From: Colocasia esculenta | Taxonomy: Eukaryota > Streptophyta > Magnoliopsida > Alismatales > Araceae | Reading direction: 5' to 3' | DNA length: 64,000 nt | Assembly (NCBI GenBank): GCA_014218235.1 | Contig: CM024755.1 | Span: 93,972,948-94,036,947 of the forward strand | In this document: piece after piece, positions 11,645 through 22,229 of the stretch | Layout of the letters: each line of letters opens with the position of its first letter | How positions within the stretch are numbered: the stretch's first letter is position 1 | The notes under the pieces: generated by a model | Told to the model about the DNA's origin: nothing | Seen by the model: only the letters and a program-made list of their open reading frames with translations | Database searches by the model: none | Made by a program: the position numbers and the translations under genes

Positions 11645-12681
11645 TGTCACGCCCCGACGCGGAATATTGGAGCGCGAAGGCAGTTGCAAGAAAAAGGTAT
11701 AGAGCGAATACTAGACATCAAACCATTGCACTTTGAATAATACTAAAGCAAATCTTTCTCATTAATAACTTTTCAAATGTCTAGTTACAACCACTAATAT
11801 CAGAGCCATTCTATAGGGCCCAATTACATTGCAATAAAAGGAAATAACTAACTACAACTCTAAGATAACATAATGACTCGAGGGTACTCCTGGCTTCACT
11901 CTTGGTCATTCCCTTCGTCATGAGTGTATGTGTCATCCTTGGTCTCACCTGAGAACACAACATCAAATAACGTAGGGTGAGCGATAACGCCCAGTAGGAC
12001 TTAAATCTCAGGCTCAAGCAGGCTTTAAATAATTAACATATTTAATGGCAGAGTATCTAAAGATAGCAGGTACAAGAGAGTCAAAATATAGCAAGAGATA
12101 GCACAACAGGTAACAGGATAGCACAATATCACGAGATCGAGTATAGTTTCCAAAAATAGCACATGTATCAAGTATAACACGAATAGCAGGATGGCCATAG
12201 CACAACTAGCACAAGTATAATAATAGCACGACGAGTATAGCACTTGTTTGTCATTCTAGACATCGAGAGAGTATAGCACGTTTTGTGTTTTGATTGGCAT
12301 ATAGATAGTCGAGATAGATAGCACTTGAGTGTAATGTCAACACTCTGATCATTTAACTCCCATGGGCACTAGCACTTTCGGGCGCACATCCCAGGACCAG
12401 ATCGAGCCCTTTATATATTGCCAGGCATTGGTTATATTGTATCTTTAGACAATCAGTCAATGGCAATATAGAGTACCAAGAATAGTTCAGAGCACTAGAT
12501 GAATCGACGAGATAGTAGAGAGAACGTGAATAGATGAGCGAGTAGAGTATAGATGAGAGCTAAGGGTACATCACGTAAAACAACGAGGTAAACAGGCGAT
12601 AGTAACAGTTGCACAACAACGCGCACATCGTATTGGCAGTCAGTGGAATTCACGATCTTCCCGCTGGCCATGTTATGCACA

Positions 12682-14721
12682 TGTTGCCCGGTTGGCTAAC
12701 CCAAGGGGGGGGGTGAATGGGTCTTTAAAAGTTTATCTGATAAAAACCTGAACTCAAACAAACATAAAGAGTTCTTGAAAGGGATTAGTAATGGTTAGTA
12801 AAAACAACAATCACAAAGAAGACAATCACAACACACAGATTTATCCTGGTTCGGATCTCCTCTCCTTAGGAGTCCTACGTCCAGTCCCTGAGCAACCCTC
12901 AGGATTTCACTAACTGGGGTACAGTCCCCCTATGGACAGAAACAACCACCCAGCTTAGATGGTCTTCCTTCACCCCTGTGAGGGAACACAACACCCTGGT
13001 AACACCAGGTCTTCCTTCACGCACGAAGGGAAAAAACACCACCCTGGAAACCAGGTCTTCTTCACGCATGAAGGGAATAACACAGGAAAATTCTTGAGAG
13101 AAAAAGACTAGCCCCTAGATCAAGCTTTTACAAAACTCAATCTGAAGCTACAAGCACTGAGAGACGAAGATCTACACAAAGTGCACTCTCTCAGAACTAA
13201 ACTAGCTCTTCCTTAATTTTTCTTCTCACAGCACAGGGAGCTAAGAGCCAAGATCGAAAAGACTGAATTTCTGGCTCTAGAGAAAAATTCGAAGACTTGA
13301 AAGCTGCAGAGTTCTAGCCGCTCTTCATATGAATTGAATTTTCTCAATCGTTTGTCTTCCGAGCTTCATCTTGTATTTGTATCTCCGATTTGAATGAGGA
13401 CAAGGAGATGACCGTTGTCTCACAGCTTTGGTGTACGTTAGACTGAAGGTTTTGTGGAAGCTTCCTGTCAACAGTTTTTTTCTTTGGAGCACGCAAAGAG
13501 ATAAATCTTCTGAGTTTGCTTGTAGTTCCTTCTGTGTCCGTTGTTGTAGGATAGTACATCCTTAGGTTCTACAAGGTTGAGCTTTAATGGTAGACAGCTA
13601 TACTATCTCCAGATGTCAATCAACGTCAAAGCAGATAGACACAAATATAGTAGTAATACTTTATCGTTCTAAAAGATGCATGCAGAGAATACACGAGAAT
13701 GGAAGATATGTTCTGTGTCCATGCAGAGATACGTTTCAGTCTAAAATGCATGCAGGTCAATCAGACGAGATGCGACTTTGACTATTCAACGTAGATTAAA
13801 TCAAGGAAAAAACATTTAATTAATGGAAACATGACTTATGCAGTCGTTGTGAAAATCTGATAGAATCGTTATGATCAAGTTGCTGTAGACTGATAAAAAG
13901 TCGTTATGATAACTTATGAAATCGTTACCACAACCAAGTCGTTCTATAACAGATGATAAAAGAAATCGTTATGAAACATGGCAAGTCGTTGTAGCTCTCA
14001 AAAGAAATCGTTATGAAACATGGCAAGTCGTTGTAGCTCTCAAAAGAAATCGTTATGAAACATGCAAGTCGTTGTAGCTCTCAAAAGAAATCGTTACGAC
14101 AACTTACGAGTCGTTATGACGAGCAAGTCGTTATAACTTCTGAAGAAGTCGTTACGATAACTTACAGAGTCGTTATATGAGCAAGTCGTTATAACTTCTG
14201 AAGAAGTCGTTACGATAACTTACAGAGTCGTTATAATGAGCAAGTCGTTATAACTTCTGAAGAAGTCGTTACGATAACTTACAGAGTCGTTATAATGAGC
14301 AAGTCGTTATAACTTCTGAAAAGTCGTTACGATAACTTACAGAGTCGTTATAATGAGCAAGTCGTTATAACTTCTGAAGAAGTCGTTACGATAACTTACA
14401 GAGTCGTTAATGAGCAAGTCGTTATAACTTCTGAAGAAGTCGTTACGATAACTTACAGAGTCTTTATAATGAGCAAGTCGTTATAACTTCTGAAGAAGTC
14501 GTTACGATAACTTACAGAGTCGTTATAATTAATGAAGGAATGGTTATGGCTCTTCTGAAAAAGATGTATGTAAGACTTACCACAAATGCTTGACTTTCTT
14601 TGGTAATTCCTGTGCTTATGGCTAAGATAAACAAGGTTAGAGAAACTTTTGACAGTGTTTTGTTTATCACCAAAATAGGCAAGTAATTAATTTAAAAGTA
14701 CATGGGGTGGACTGTTCATCA
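12682..14721 (-). mobile_element. Solo LTR of Sirevirus type, TSD CACAA
   Basis: 2040 bp, from TGTTGCCCGG to TGTTCATCA. The right TSD is CACAA (14722-14726). The left is CACA here and the full CACAA in the left-contig copy (8075-8079). No PBS or PPT adjoins it, so it is a solo LTR from LTR-LTR recombination. The conserved copia block (CTGGTTCGGATCTCC, then CCTACGTCC) is at about 12843-12890. A large palindromic word array occupies 13840-14540. Confidence 0.85.
14100..14530. repeat. 59-60 bp minisatellite inside solo LTR
   Basis: About seven near-identical units occur, each with AAGTCGTTATAACTTCTGAA, then GAAGTCGTTACGATAACTTA and CAGAGTCGTTATAATGAGC. Inside each unit are the palindromes GTTATAAC, TCGTTACGA and ACTTCTGAAGAAGT. 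Looser copies extend left to about 13840. It lies in the U3 part of the LTR. Confidence 0.9.
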
Positions 14722-15339
14722 CACAAGTCCAGAGGTCCGACGTGATTCAAGGTAAGAGCGAACTTCTAATAGTTGTTTGGATCATATCGATCCCTAAAGG
14801 TGTAATGGGTGTTAGGGTACAACCGGCTCGTCGACCATGTGGGAATCCATGATCAGAGGAGACTTACGGATGCCTTGTGCAAGGGTTCACTAGTCCAGCG
14901 AAAGGAATATCTGACAGAGAGTTCACCACAAGCCAAGTAAGGTATGTATATAAAAATAGGTGCTCGATGTTCTAGAGGAATTCTAGAACAGTGGAGCGTC
15001 GATATCGGTATATAACAATGCAAGAAACGAATACAAGTCCTTTAAAATAGGGCAATTAATATACTTTATTGCAATAAATTACCAGATACATTATGAGATG
15101 TTTTATGCCAGATTTCAGCCATATATGGATAGTTCATGTGTGTGCATGTGTAAGAGAGATCATAGATAGAAAAGAAGTTGTGAATATGTATTTTAAAGCA
15201 TTCAATATAGCTCCATTTTAAAACAGGTGTTTTTACTGCGTGTATGACTGTTAAAAAGGCGTAAGAATATTTTAGAAAGTGAAAGCAATAATTTTTATGG
15301 GTTTTCATCAAAAATCCTGTGAAAGCGACGTAGGCCAGT

Positions 15340-15560
15340 AAGGGTCGCGACAGGGGCAGGGCAGATCATGACAGTGGCTTATACAGGTCGCGACAGGCAG
15401 GTTGGTTCGGGCAGACAGGTCGCGACAGGGTTGCATGAGGGTCGCGACAGCCTGGTCAGCAGATCGCGACTACAGGCACTGTCGCGATCAGATCGCAACA
15501 GAGCACTCTGTCGCGATGGCCCTTGTGAACGCGGCCTATCGGGCCGTCGTGTTCACAAGG
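15340..15560. repeat. TCGCGAC cluster with three stem-loops
   Basis: TCGCGA-containing words recur across this stretch. Perfect or near-perfect inverted repeats are: GATCGCGAC at 15462-15470 with its complement at 15481-15489 (10-base loop); CTGTCGCGAT at 15479-15488 with ATCGCAACAG at 15492-15501 (one mismatch, loop CAG); and CCTTGTGAAC at 15521-15530 with GTTCACAAGG at 15551-15560, enclosing a GGCC/GGCC inner dyad. Confidence 0.85.
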
Positions 15561-16686
15561 TCTGCGCCTGAGCCTGATAGAGTTCTGATCTGTCTTGGAT
15601 TGCGGTCTAGAAACTTGCCTTTTTGACATAGGGTAGTTCAGAAAACCATAACTAATTGTATACACTACGAAAAATCATGAAACTAGTGGCAAATGAAACT
15701 AGACATGCGAAAGTACTTCCAGTAAATAGGAATAGAGAGAGAGCATGGTTTGAACATGGTTTGAGCATGAACAATAACGAGTAACACAGAACATGATACA
15801 TAGAGAAAGATTGATTTAATTCGATAAAACTTGCTCAACAAAATTCGGGCTTTTAGAGGCAAAAGATCCCTAACAACAAGTAATATCTACAGTAAAATTT
15901 TCGTAGCATGGGAACAGTGTACATGGAGATCTGATTTAAACATGATGACTCGGAGTTATCATGTATGCAGAACTTCAAAAATCAAGAACAAAAGATTGGC
16001 TCGATGAACAATTATGAAACAAGAGGGCTTTTGTTCCTGATGATTGGAACTTTCTATAGACGGATTTGATTTGGTTTTGCTTGTAAGAATGCCTACCTTT
16101 GACTCGATTTGTCTTCTAGGGCTTAGAACTCCAAGAACGAGGAAGAGCTTCAAGAACTCCTTCTCCCCGCGAGATCCTCTCCTCCTTGGCCTCTTCTCCA
16201 CATCCAACAACCTTTGGCAACGAGCTAGGTCGGCAAGAGGGTTTAAGAGGTTGTATTTTATAAATATAAGTTCATATTCCTACTACTACTCAAATTCCTC
16301 TTAATTACGAGATTTCCTAACTCCAACCTTCCTTTCTTGCTTTCCAACCTCTAATTAGGTTAGGATAGTATCTAAATTCGTGCTAGACTATATGGGTTAG
16401 GTTTAATATCCAATTCCAACTCTAATTGCCACTTTTATTACTTTAATAACCCCTTTCCAATTATGAGATATTAAACTCCGAATTTAGGGTATTTTCTTAT
16501 TATTCTCCCTTTGTAAATTCATATTTTGACCCATAAATTCTAGAGGGTCCATTAAGCAAAGCCCATTACTCTTTTCCATTTAATGGGTTTTATTTAATGC
16601 TCTTTTCATTTAATATCCATTTAGCTAGGTTTTAATTCTTTATTTAAATTTTTATTTTTCTTAAAAATTCAGGTTGCTACAAAGTG

Positions 16687-17827
16687 AATGGTTAATGTGT
16701 TAATGTGAAACAAATGTGCCGAAAGACACTGCTACCATAGAAGATTATGGAGTCATGCTGTAGAGAAGCTCTTATGGAAAGGCTTAAAGTGTTATGTGAT
16801 ACTCTATGAGCAACATGGTGAAATCTAGGTGGTGGATAAGTACGACTGGTTAGGGTGGAGACTGCTTCTCCTTCTTCTACATAGTTACCAAGATTCATCA
16901 CTATTTTGCCTAGGTGAGCATGGGAATGTGATAAGTGTGTGATATGTGTGTCTCTCTTTATGGTTGTTTGGTCTATGTGTCTCAGCAATATACATATGTG
17001 AAACCAATGTGAATGTGAAAGGGTAATGTGACTATGTGCAAGTGAATGTGATTATGTGAAAGTGATGTGAATATGTGGGACTATGTGAAATCATGTGTAG
17101 GTATGAGAATATGATATGATCAAGCTAAAACAACAAGGTAAAGGTAAGCATGTGTTGTATATGAATGAGTAGAATGCATTAAAGTGCCATATAATGAGAA
17201 ATATGCCATGTTAACATCGTGAGTAGGCATGTGTCATATAATAATAATGTAGTTATGTGGAAGCATGTCATATAATGTGAATCATGTTAAAGAATATCAT
17301 GTGCTATTAGTTGAACATGTATTTAAGCAATGTTAAATCTGGTTTATATGTTACTTGTATAATTACTAGATTTGCATGTGTTAGATTATTGTTTTATGTT
17401 CAGCTATGTTAGAATGTATGTTGATGTGGCCTCATAGACTCATATTTGCTAAATGATACAGTGGGCAGAAGATTTAGACTCGGAGGAACTAGCGAGGAGT
17501 GACTCTGAACGTGAGGAGTAGCTCGTGGAGTGGAGCTTTATTAGAGACTTAGCTCTTTCTTTTACTTGGTACATGAGGGGTTGTACTATGGACATTATGG
17601 ATTGGGTTATATGGTAGGACTTGCTATATTTTCTTTGCGACTATATAGATTGTGAGATTGGTATGTGGTGATGGAATAATACATTTACTTGTTTTCGTTA
17701 TTATATTACTTGTTATTGTGTACATCTCTATATATTTCATTGTGTTGGGTACTTGTCCCACTGTGATGTCACTCTTTGTCCTGATGTAGATTGGTATAAT
17801 CGTACCATTATGAAGATGGTCATTACA
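16687..17827 (+). repeat. Gypsy-type LTR, 3' part, related to LTRs at 52953-64000
   Basis: It shares ordered blocks with 55895-57262 and 58570-60082: a GTGGATAAGT...GACTGGTTAGGGTGGAGACT block near 16831, a GACTC-rich block near 17440, and the end block GATTGGTATAATCGTACC. It ends GTCATTACA at 17827. It is non-coding. Its 5' part is 10964-11644 and beyond. Confidence 0.65.
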
Positions 17828-18000
17828 TATTCATTATCTATCTGATGGATATATAAATAGTTTGGAGACATATCATGGGTATTTTGTAGTTTTAAAAGTA
17901 GATATTTAATGTTAATGTGATTTTACTTGTCTGTGGATCTATGCCAACAGTATTGCTGTTATATTATAAAAATGGATACAAGTTTTTTGTTGTTATATTG

Positions 18001-18001
<1 letters not shown>

Positions 18002-18049
<48 letters not shown>
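18002..18049. repeat. (AT)n microsatellite
   Basis: About 24 AT dinucleotides. No gene is seen in 17828-18070. Confidence 0.95.
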
Positions 18050-18055
<6 letters not shown>

Positions 18056-18069
18056 ACATACCTATATAA

Positions 18070-18660
18070 GTAGTTTTTTTTTTCATGTTATAGATTATGC
18101 AAAAGTTATATTTGCCACCACTTATAGGCATGGCAAATTGTACTTTCGCGATGGCTAGAAAGGATCGAAAAATAAAATTTGTGATGCCCATCAGCCATCA
18201 GAACTAAACTATTTTCGACTGCACCATGTGTTACAAAAATAGAATTTGCAACACTTCGTAACCCTCGCAAAAGTAATATTTGTGATGGCTTTATTTGCCA
18301 TAATCATTTTGAAATGTATTCCTTTTTATTTGCAATGGCTTATCGCGTAACATATACATATTTTTCATGACTTTAAACATTGCAAAAATTGTATTTTTTA
18401 TCATAAAAAATATTAAAAATTTCAATTTAAAATCATATTTTCTTTTTGTGACAATGGCCTTCATTATAAATAATTGATTATTTGTGACGAGCCTCATGCC
18501 ATTGCAAACATGTAACACCTTATTTGCGATAGATTTTTATATGTGCTCATAAATAATTCTTTTGTGACACCTTTCGATCATAATAAGTATTTGGGACGAA
18601 GATATTTGTGATAGCTTATGCGACGAGCGATCGACCATTACAAATAGGACTGTTTATGGT
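18070..18660. repeat. Degenerate subterminal-type repeats, possible DNA transposon end
   Basis: Words of the type TTTGTGATGGC, TTTGCGATAG, TTGCAATGGC and ACCATTACAAATAGG recur every 30-80 bp in both orientations. This resembles subterminal repeats of plant CACTA-like elements. No terminal inverted repeat, TSD or transposase was found, so the class is unproven. Confidence 0.35.
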
Positions 18661-18935
18661 TCAGTTTGGGTTAAGGCCATTTTCAGGTCTACCCAAACCG
18701 AACCGAACTCTATTAAGATTCGAAGCGAGTTGATAATGACCCAAACCGAACTGAATTGGTTTGATTTGGATATGTTCAACCCATCGGTTTGGACCTACTA
18801 GGCATTTTTTGAGGGTTGTTCACATATACAAATCGTTGGTTTGGGCTTGTTGGGTTTTTTTTTCAATTGTTCACATAAGGAGATCATAAATTTGGGCTGT
18901 TGGGATTCTTTTTGGACTGTTCACATAAAGATAAT
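18661..18935. repeat. AACCGAAC-rich stretch and short tandem repeat
   Basis: 18661-18800 has CCAAACCGAACCGAA-like words and their complements (GGTTTGGAT, GGTTCAGTTTGGGTT). At 18815-18935 a unit containing GTTCACATA, then TTTGGGCTGTTGGG and a T run, is repeated about three times. Nothing coding. Confidence 0.6.
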
Positions 18936-19846
18936 ATTGTTATATATGTACAATATATATATACATACAATATATATATTATATAATTTGAGTCGTTCAT
19001 ATAAAAATAGTCTAACAATGTGAATTGAACAGCAACATGGATATGTAATTTGTAAGAACTTCCAAAAAACATAAAATGCCTTCTTAGAAGGAAGTATATA
19101 CATAACGTGACTTTCCCAAGTCCAAAAGACAAATTACATCAAGAGTAAATTGCATCCACACTAAATAATCCACCATCATAAACATTAGATTTCCCCAACA
19201 ATTCACCCTTGCCTTTGGATGCCATAGATAGATAGATTACGAAGGCAAGCTTTGCTTCATTATAAAGTGGTAACCTGTTAGGGATGATAGTATTAGTATT
19301 AGCAAAAAAGATTGGAATGTCCAAAGCCTTCATTAGCTTAAGAAGGCATTTTGTTGTCAGTCTTAGGACAAAGATAAAAAGAGATCATATTACTTTATCA
19401 GGAAACGAACACATCACCAAATCTCTCCTGTTGTTGTCAAGAGTCCCATTATAATCTTGCAATCACAAACAAGAACTTTTGCATTTATTATACTGTTGGG
19501 TATGGCATTCTAAGATTTCTTCAGGACAACTATAAGCAGGAACTGGCACATATTGGGTATGGCATTCTGATTCAACAGCATCTATAACCATAATAGCTTT
19601 GAATTAAGGGCAGCATCTGACTTACTATATATGGGTGGAACTATCCTTTAACCTAAATCATCAGCATATGTCCATGTCCATAATATTCATGCTAAATAGC
19701 ATGCATTTGACAAATCTAATAAACCATAAATCAAGAAGCAGGAAGTTGGAAGCCTTTTTCCAATCTCCAGATTTTACAAGGACATACGACATAGAAAAGT
19801 TTAAACCATCGAAGTTAATGAGACAAAAATACGAAAATTGTGAGTA

Positions 19847-19847
<1 letters not shown>
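18936..19847. other. Unassigned AT-rich sequence
   Basis: There is no credible gene. A short direct repeat, TTGGGTATGGCATTCT, occurs near 19498 and 19553. Short open frames here have no recognisable domain. It may be decayed transposon filler or a captured fragment. Confidence 0.5.

Positions 19848-19879
<32 letters not shown>
19848..19879. repeat. (TA)n at the LINE 3' end
   Basis: A TA dinucleotide run directly abuts the LINE 3' tail in place of a poly(A) tract. Confidence 0.85.
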
Positions 19880-19883
<4 letters not shown>

Positions 19884-20025
19884 AGAAATGGTCTTCAAGG
19901 ACAACAAACTAGGAGAGTGCGCCCTCTCACAAAAGGAGAGAGTGGTCCCACTCCATCAGTGTGATCACCTGGGCCTGATATATATAAGAATGAGAACAAT
20001 ACAACATCATAGGGGCATACCCTAA
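19880..20025 (-). other. LINE 3' untranslated tail
   Basis: On the minus strand it contains GGCCCAGGTGATCACACTGA to CCTTGAAGACC before the TA run. The same sequence, in another version, forms the short retroposon at 6224-6353. Confidence 0.7.
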
Positions 20026-20306
20026 TCAAACCAGTGTAACATGCAGAAGGCAAGTTTTATCCATGACAACTCGCCCCTTACAAATATGTCGTAAGCTATA
20101 AGACCCCCAGAAGACATCATTTTGCAGAGAATGGCACGCATGAGTAGCCAACAAGTCTACAACTTGGTTGGTTTCCCAGAAGACATGGGAAAGCAGCAGA
20201 GAATCCCTTTTTATCATATTTCTAGAATCCGCCATCACCTATAGGAACTCCAGGAGATGCACCTGTCCTACTGGAAAGAATTAAGAAGGGCCTGAGAGTC
20301 TGAATA
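20026..20306 (-). pseudogene. LINE RNase H, C-terminal end
   Basis: The minus strand encodes RDSLLLSHVFWETNQVVDLLATHA and CHSLQNDVFWGSY. This is the end of a plant LINE RNase H, normally (R)ETNQVADxLA; here the catalytic-site region has V-D retained with changed neighbours. It joins 21689-22229 once the solo LTR is removed. An in-frame stop (TAA) follows LLHVTLV. Confidence 0.8.
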
Positions 20307-21683
20307 TGTTGGGTTCTCATGTGGGAGAATGTAATAAGTGCTAAATGTTTTTGATGATGAGCAATACTAATTGATGTTATGTGAAATGTTCACAAATGGT
20401 ATGTTTGTTTTGATGATGAACATTTCATGAAAAAGACAAAATTGATGTGTTATGAATGTGTGAAACATGATGAGAATGACAATTGGATGCAAATGAAACA
20501 CAAGTTTTATATGTTCATTATATCTCACTAATTATGTCTTTTAATGTAGGTGTGAATGTACACAAGACAAAGCCCAAAATCCAAGTGCAAAAGAACAAGA
20601 CAAGTTGCTGAAATAGTGCACCTGTCAACAGATGAATAGTGCATCTGTCAACAGATGAATAGTGCATCTGTCGACAGATGATTTTCATCTGTCGACAGAT
20701 CCACACAAAAATCTATTTCCAGAAAGCCCAGTCTTCCTTTTTTTGCAAACCTGTCAGCATCTGTCGACAGCAGCAAGTCGGCTGTCGACAGGCAGAGTTT
20801 TGGGAACATCTTATGGTCGGGATATGATCTATATTTGGGTGTTTCCTTTTAGCACGACTCTCTATGTTTGGACACCATTATATAAGGATCATATGAGGCT
20901 ATTTTCGCAGCAAGGAGCCTCCACAAAAAAACCCTAAGCCAAGAACAAGAAGAAGAAGGTTCCCCTGTTTTCTGCTTCAACTCTCCATCCAGTGCGAGGA
21001 ATATTCATCTCACGAGTGGAGTTGAAGTTGGTTTGTCCGTCTTTCAAGCTTCTCCATCAACTGATACCTGTCAAGACAAATCTTGAAGTTCTTCTGGACG
21101 ACCACCACGAGGAGTTCTTCATTTGGATTTGATCTTCAACTCAGAACTCTTATTTTATTCTACCTTTCATATATTTGTGTGTGTGGTAGTGGTTCAAGCG
21201 TTCCTTGTGCTTGATCCACGTGTGGATTGTTGTTCTGATTGCGTGCTTGCATCAGACAAGATGTGTGCGATGTGTGGTCAGATCAAGGCTAGAGGATCTG
21301 ATCTATTGTGGACTTGATCTAGCGTGTGTGTGTGGTTGAGCCGGTGTGCTCGTGTGTATGTTGTACTCAGTTCTTGAGTAGTGTGTCCTCACTGTGTGAG
21401 GGGTGGACGTAGGAGTCATGTGGTGTGATCTCTGAACCACCTAAAAATCCCTTGTGCACTGTGGTTTGACTTGTGGTTTGCATTGTGTTGCGCTAGATGC
21501 ATGCCTAGGGATTTCGTCTACACACTACTTGTTAATTTATTCACACACATTACATCAGATCAAGGGGTTTTAATTGAGTAGATCTTTTAACCCGAAGTAA
21601 TTTTCAAATTGCTTAAGTTTCCACTGCAAATCTATTCAACCCCCCCTTCTAGCTTTGCTATCACCGAATATCCGATCCTAACA
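20307..21683 (+). mobile_element. Solo LTR of Sirevirus type, TSD GAATA
   Basis: 1377 bp, TGTTGGGTTCTCATG to CGATCCTAACA, flanked by exact GAATA (20302-20306 and 21684-21688). There is no PBS, PPT or internal domain. On the plus strand, the CTGTCGACAG array (20618-20800) is followed by TATATAA (20879-20885), then the conserved block GGTGGACGTAGGAGTC to GAACCACCTAAAAATC (21397-21452). Confidence 0.95.
20618..20800. repeat. CTGTCGACAG palindrome array
   Basis: Seven or so copies of CTGTC(G/A)ACAG occur. The best are the perfect 16-bp palindromes CATCTGTCGACAGATG at about 20667 and 20687. The array ends about 80 bp upstream of the TATA box. Confidence 0.9.
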
Positions 21684-21688
21684 GAATA

Positions 21689-22229
21689 GACTATAAAATG
21701 ACGAAAGCCAAGAGAATCCGTCAAGCGAAGACCATCATAAAGAGCTTGGATTTCTGACATCATGCTATTACCAACACCGTAGAAATGTGAAAAAGCCATA
21801 TGAGCATTACCCTGACCATCCGGATACAGCCTCCACCACCACACTCCCCTGGGTTACTTTTACAAGCACCAACAACATTCAAACAGAGGTCGGATATAGG
21901 AGGAATCCATCTGATGAGTTTCAGCTACATAGTTGTGCAATGAGGAGCAAAACCAAAGTCATTGAGGATCTGTAACTCATAGGGTGTAGGAGCAACCTTG
22001 AAAGAAACTTTACTAAGGGAAAAAGAAATCATGAACTTGATGTTCTTCATAACGTCCCCAGCAGAAACAGTCTTGGAGTCAAACCTGGTCGAACACCTCC
22101 CCTTCTAGATTTCCCACAACATAAGAATTAGGAAATAAAGAGACATAAAACCATAGGGAGAGTTAATGTTGGAGTGCAAGATGAAACTCCAAGCTCTAGC
22201 AGTAATCTGACTGTGAAGGTTGACCACGA
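21689..22229 (-). pseudogene. LINE RNase H, N-terminal and middle part
   Basis: The minus strand carries WIPPISDLCLNV, then the GACKSNPGECGGGGC region and the HMAFSHFYGVGNSMMSEIQALY helix, with LGFRHFIVYS at the insertion point. These are the first Asp-region and Glu-region motifs of the LINE RNase H, where it would remove RNA from target-primed cDNA. The frame changes at least twice (around 21845 and 22000). It joins 30685 once the chromovirus is removed, and 20306 on the other side. Confidence 0.8.

Larger units (their letters stand above)
9064..13573 (+). repeat. Direct copy of 4456-8963 on the other side of the gap
   Basis: 4510 bp here against 4508 bp on the left, collinear throughout. 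The differences I saw are mostly one-base indels and a few substitutions. Both copies share the Sirevirus LTR, the small retroposon with its TSD and the nested solo LTRs. The homology begins exactly at the first base after the gap and ends at the last base before it. Confidence 0.95.
11645..16681 (-). mobile_element. Solo LTR of gypsy type, TSD AAGTG, split by another solo LTR
   Basis: It runs TGTCACGCCCCGACG to CAGGTTGCTACA. Exact TSDs AAGTG lie at 11640-11644 and 16682-16686, and there are no internal genes. Without the nested LTR at 12682-14721 it is about 3.0 kb. The orientation is probably minus, since the end GGGGCGTGACA and the start TGTAGCAACC resemble chromovirus LTRs. It contains a cluster of TCGCGAC words and hairpins (15340-15560). 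Nothing else is recognised in 14727-16681. Confidence 0.85.

Noticed and set aside
14100..14530. CRISPR-like array
   Set aside because: The spacers are as conserved as the repeats and the array lies inside a plant LTR. It is a minisatellite.
18002..18049. Replication origin or matrix attachment site at the AT run
   Set aside because: A simple dinucleotide repeat; nothing else supports a function.
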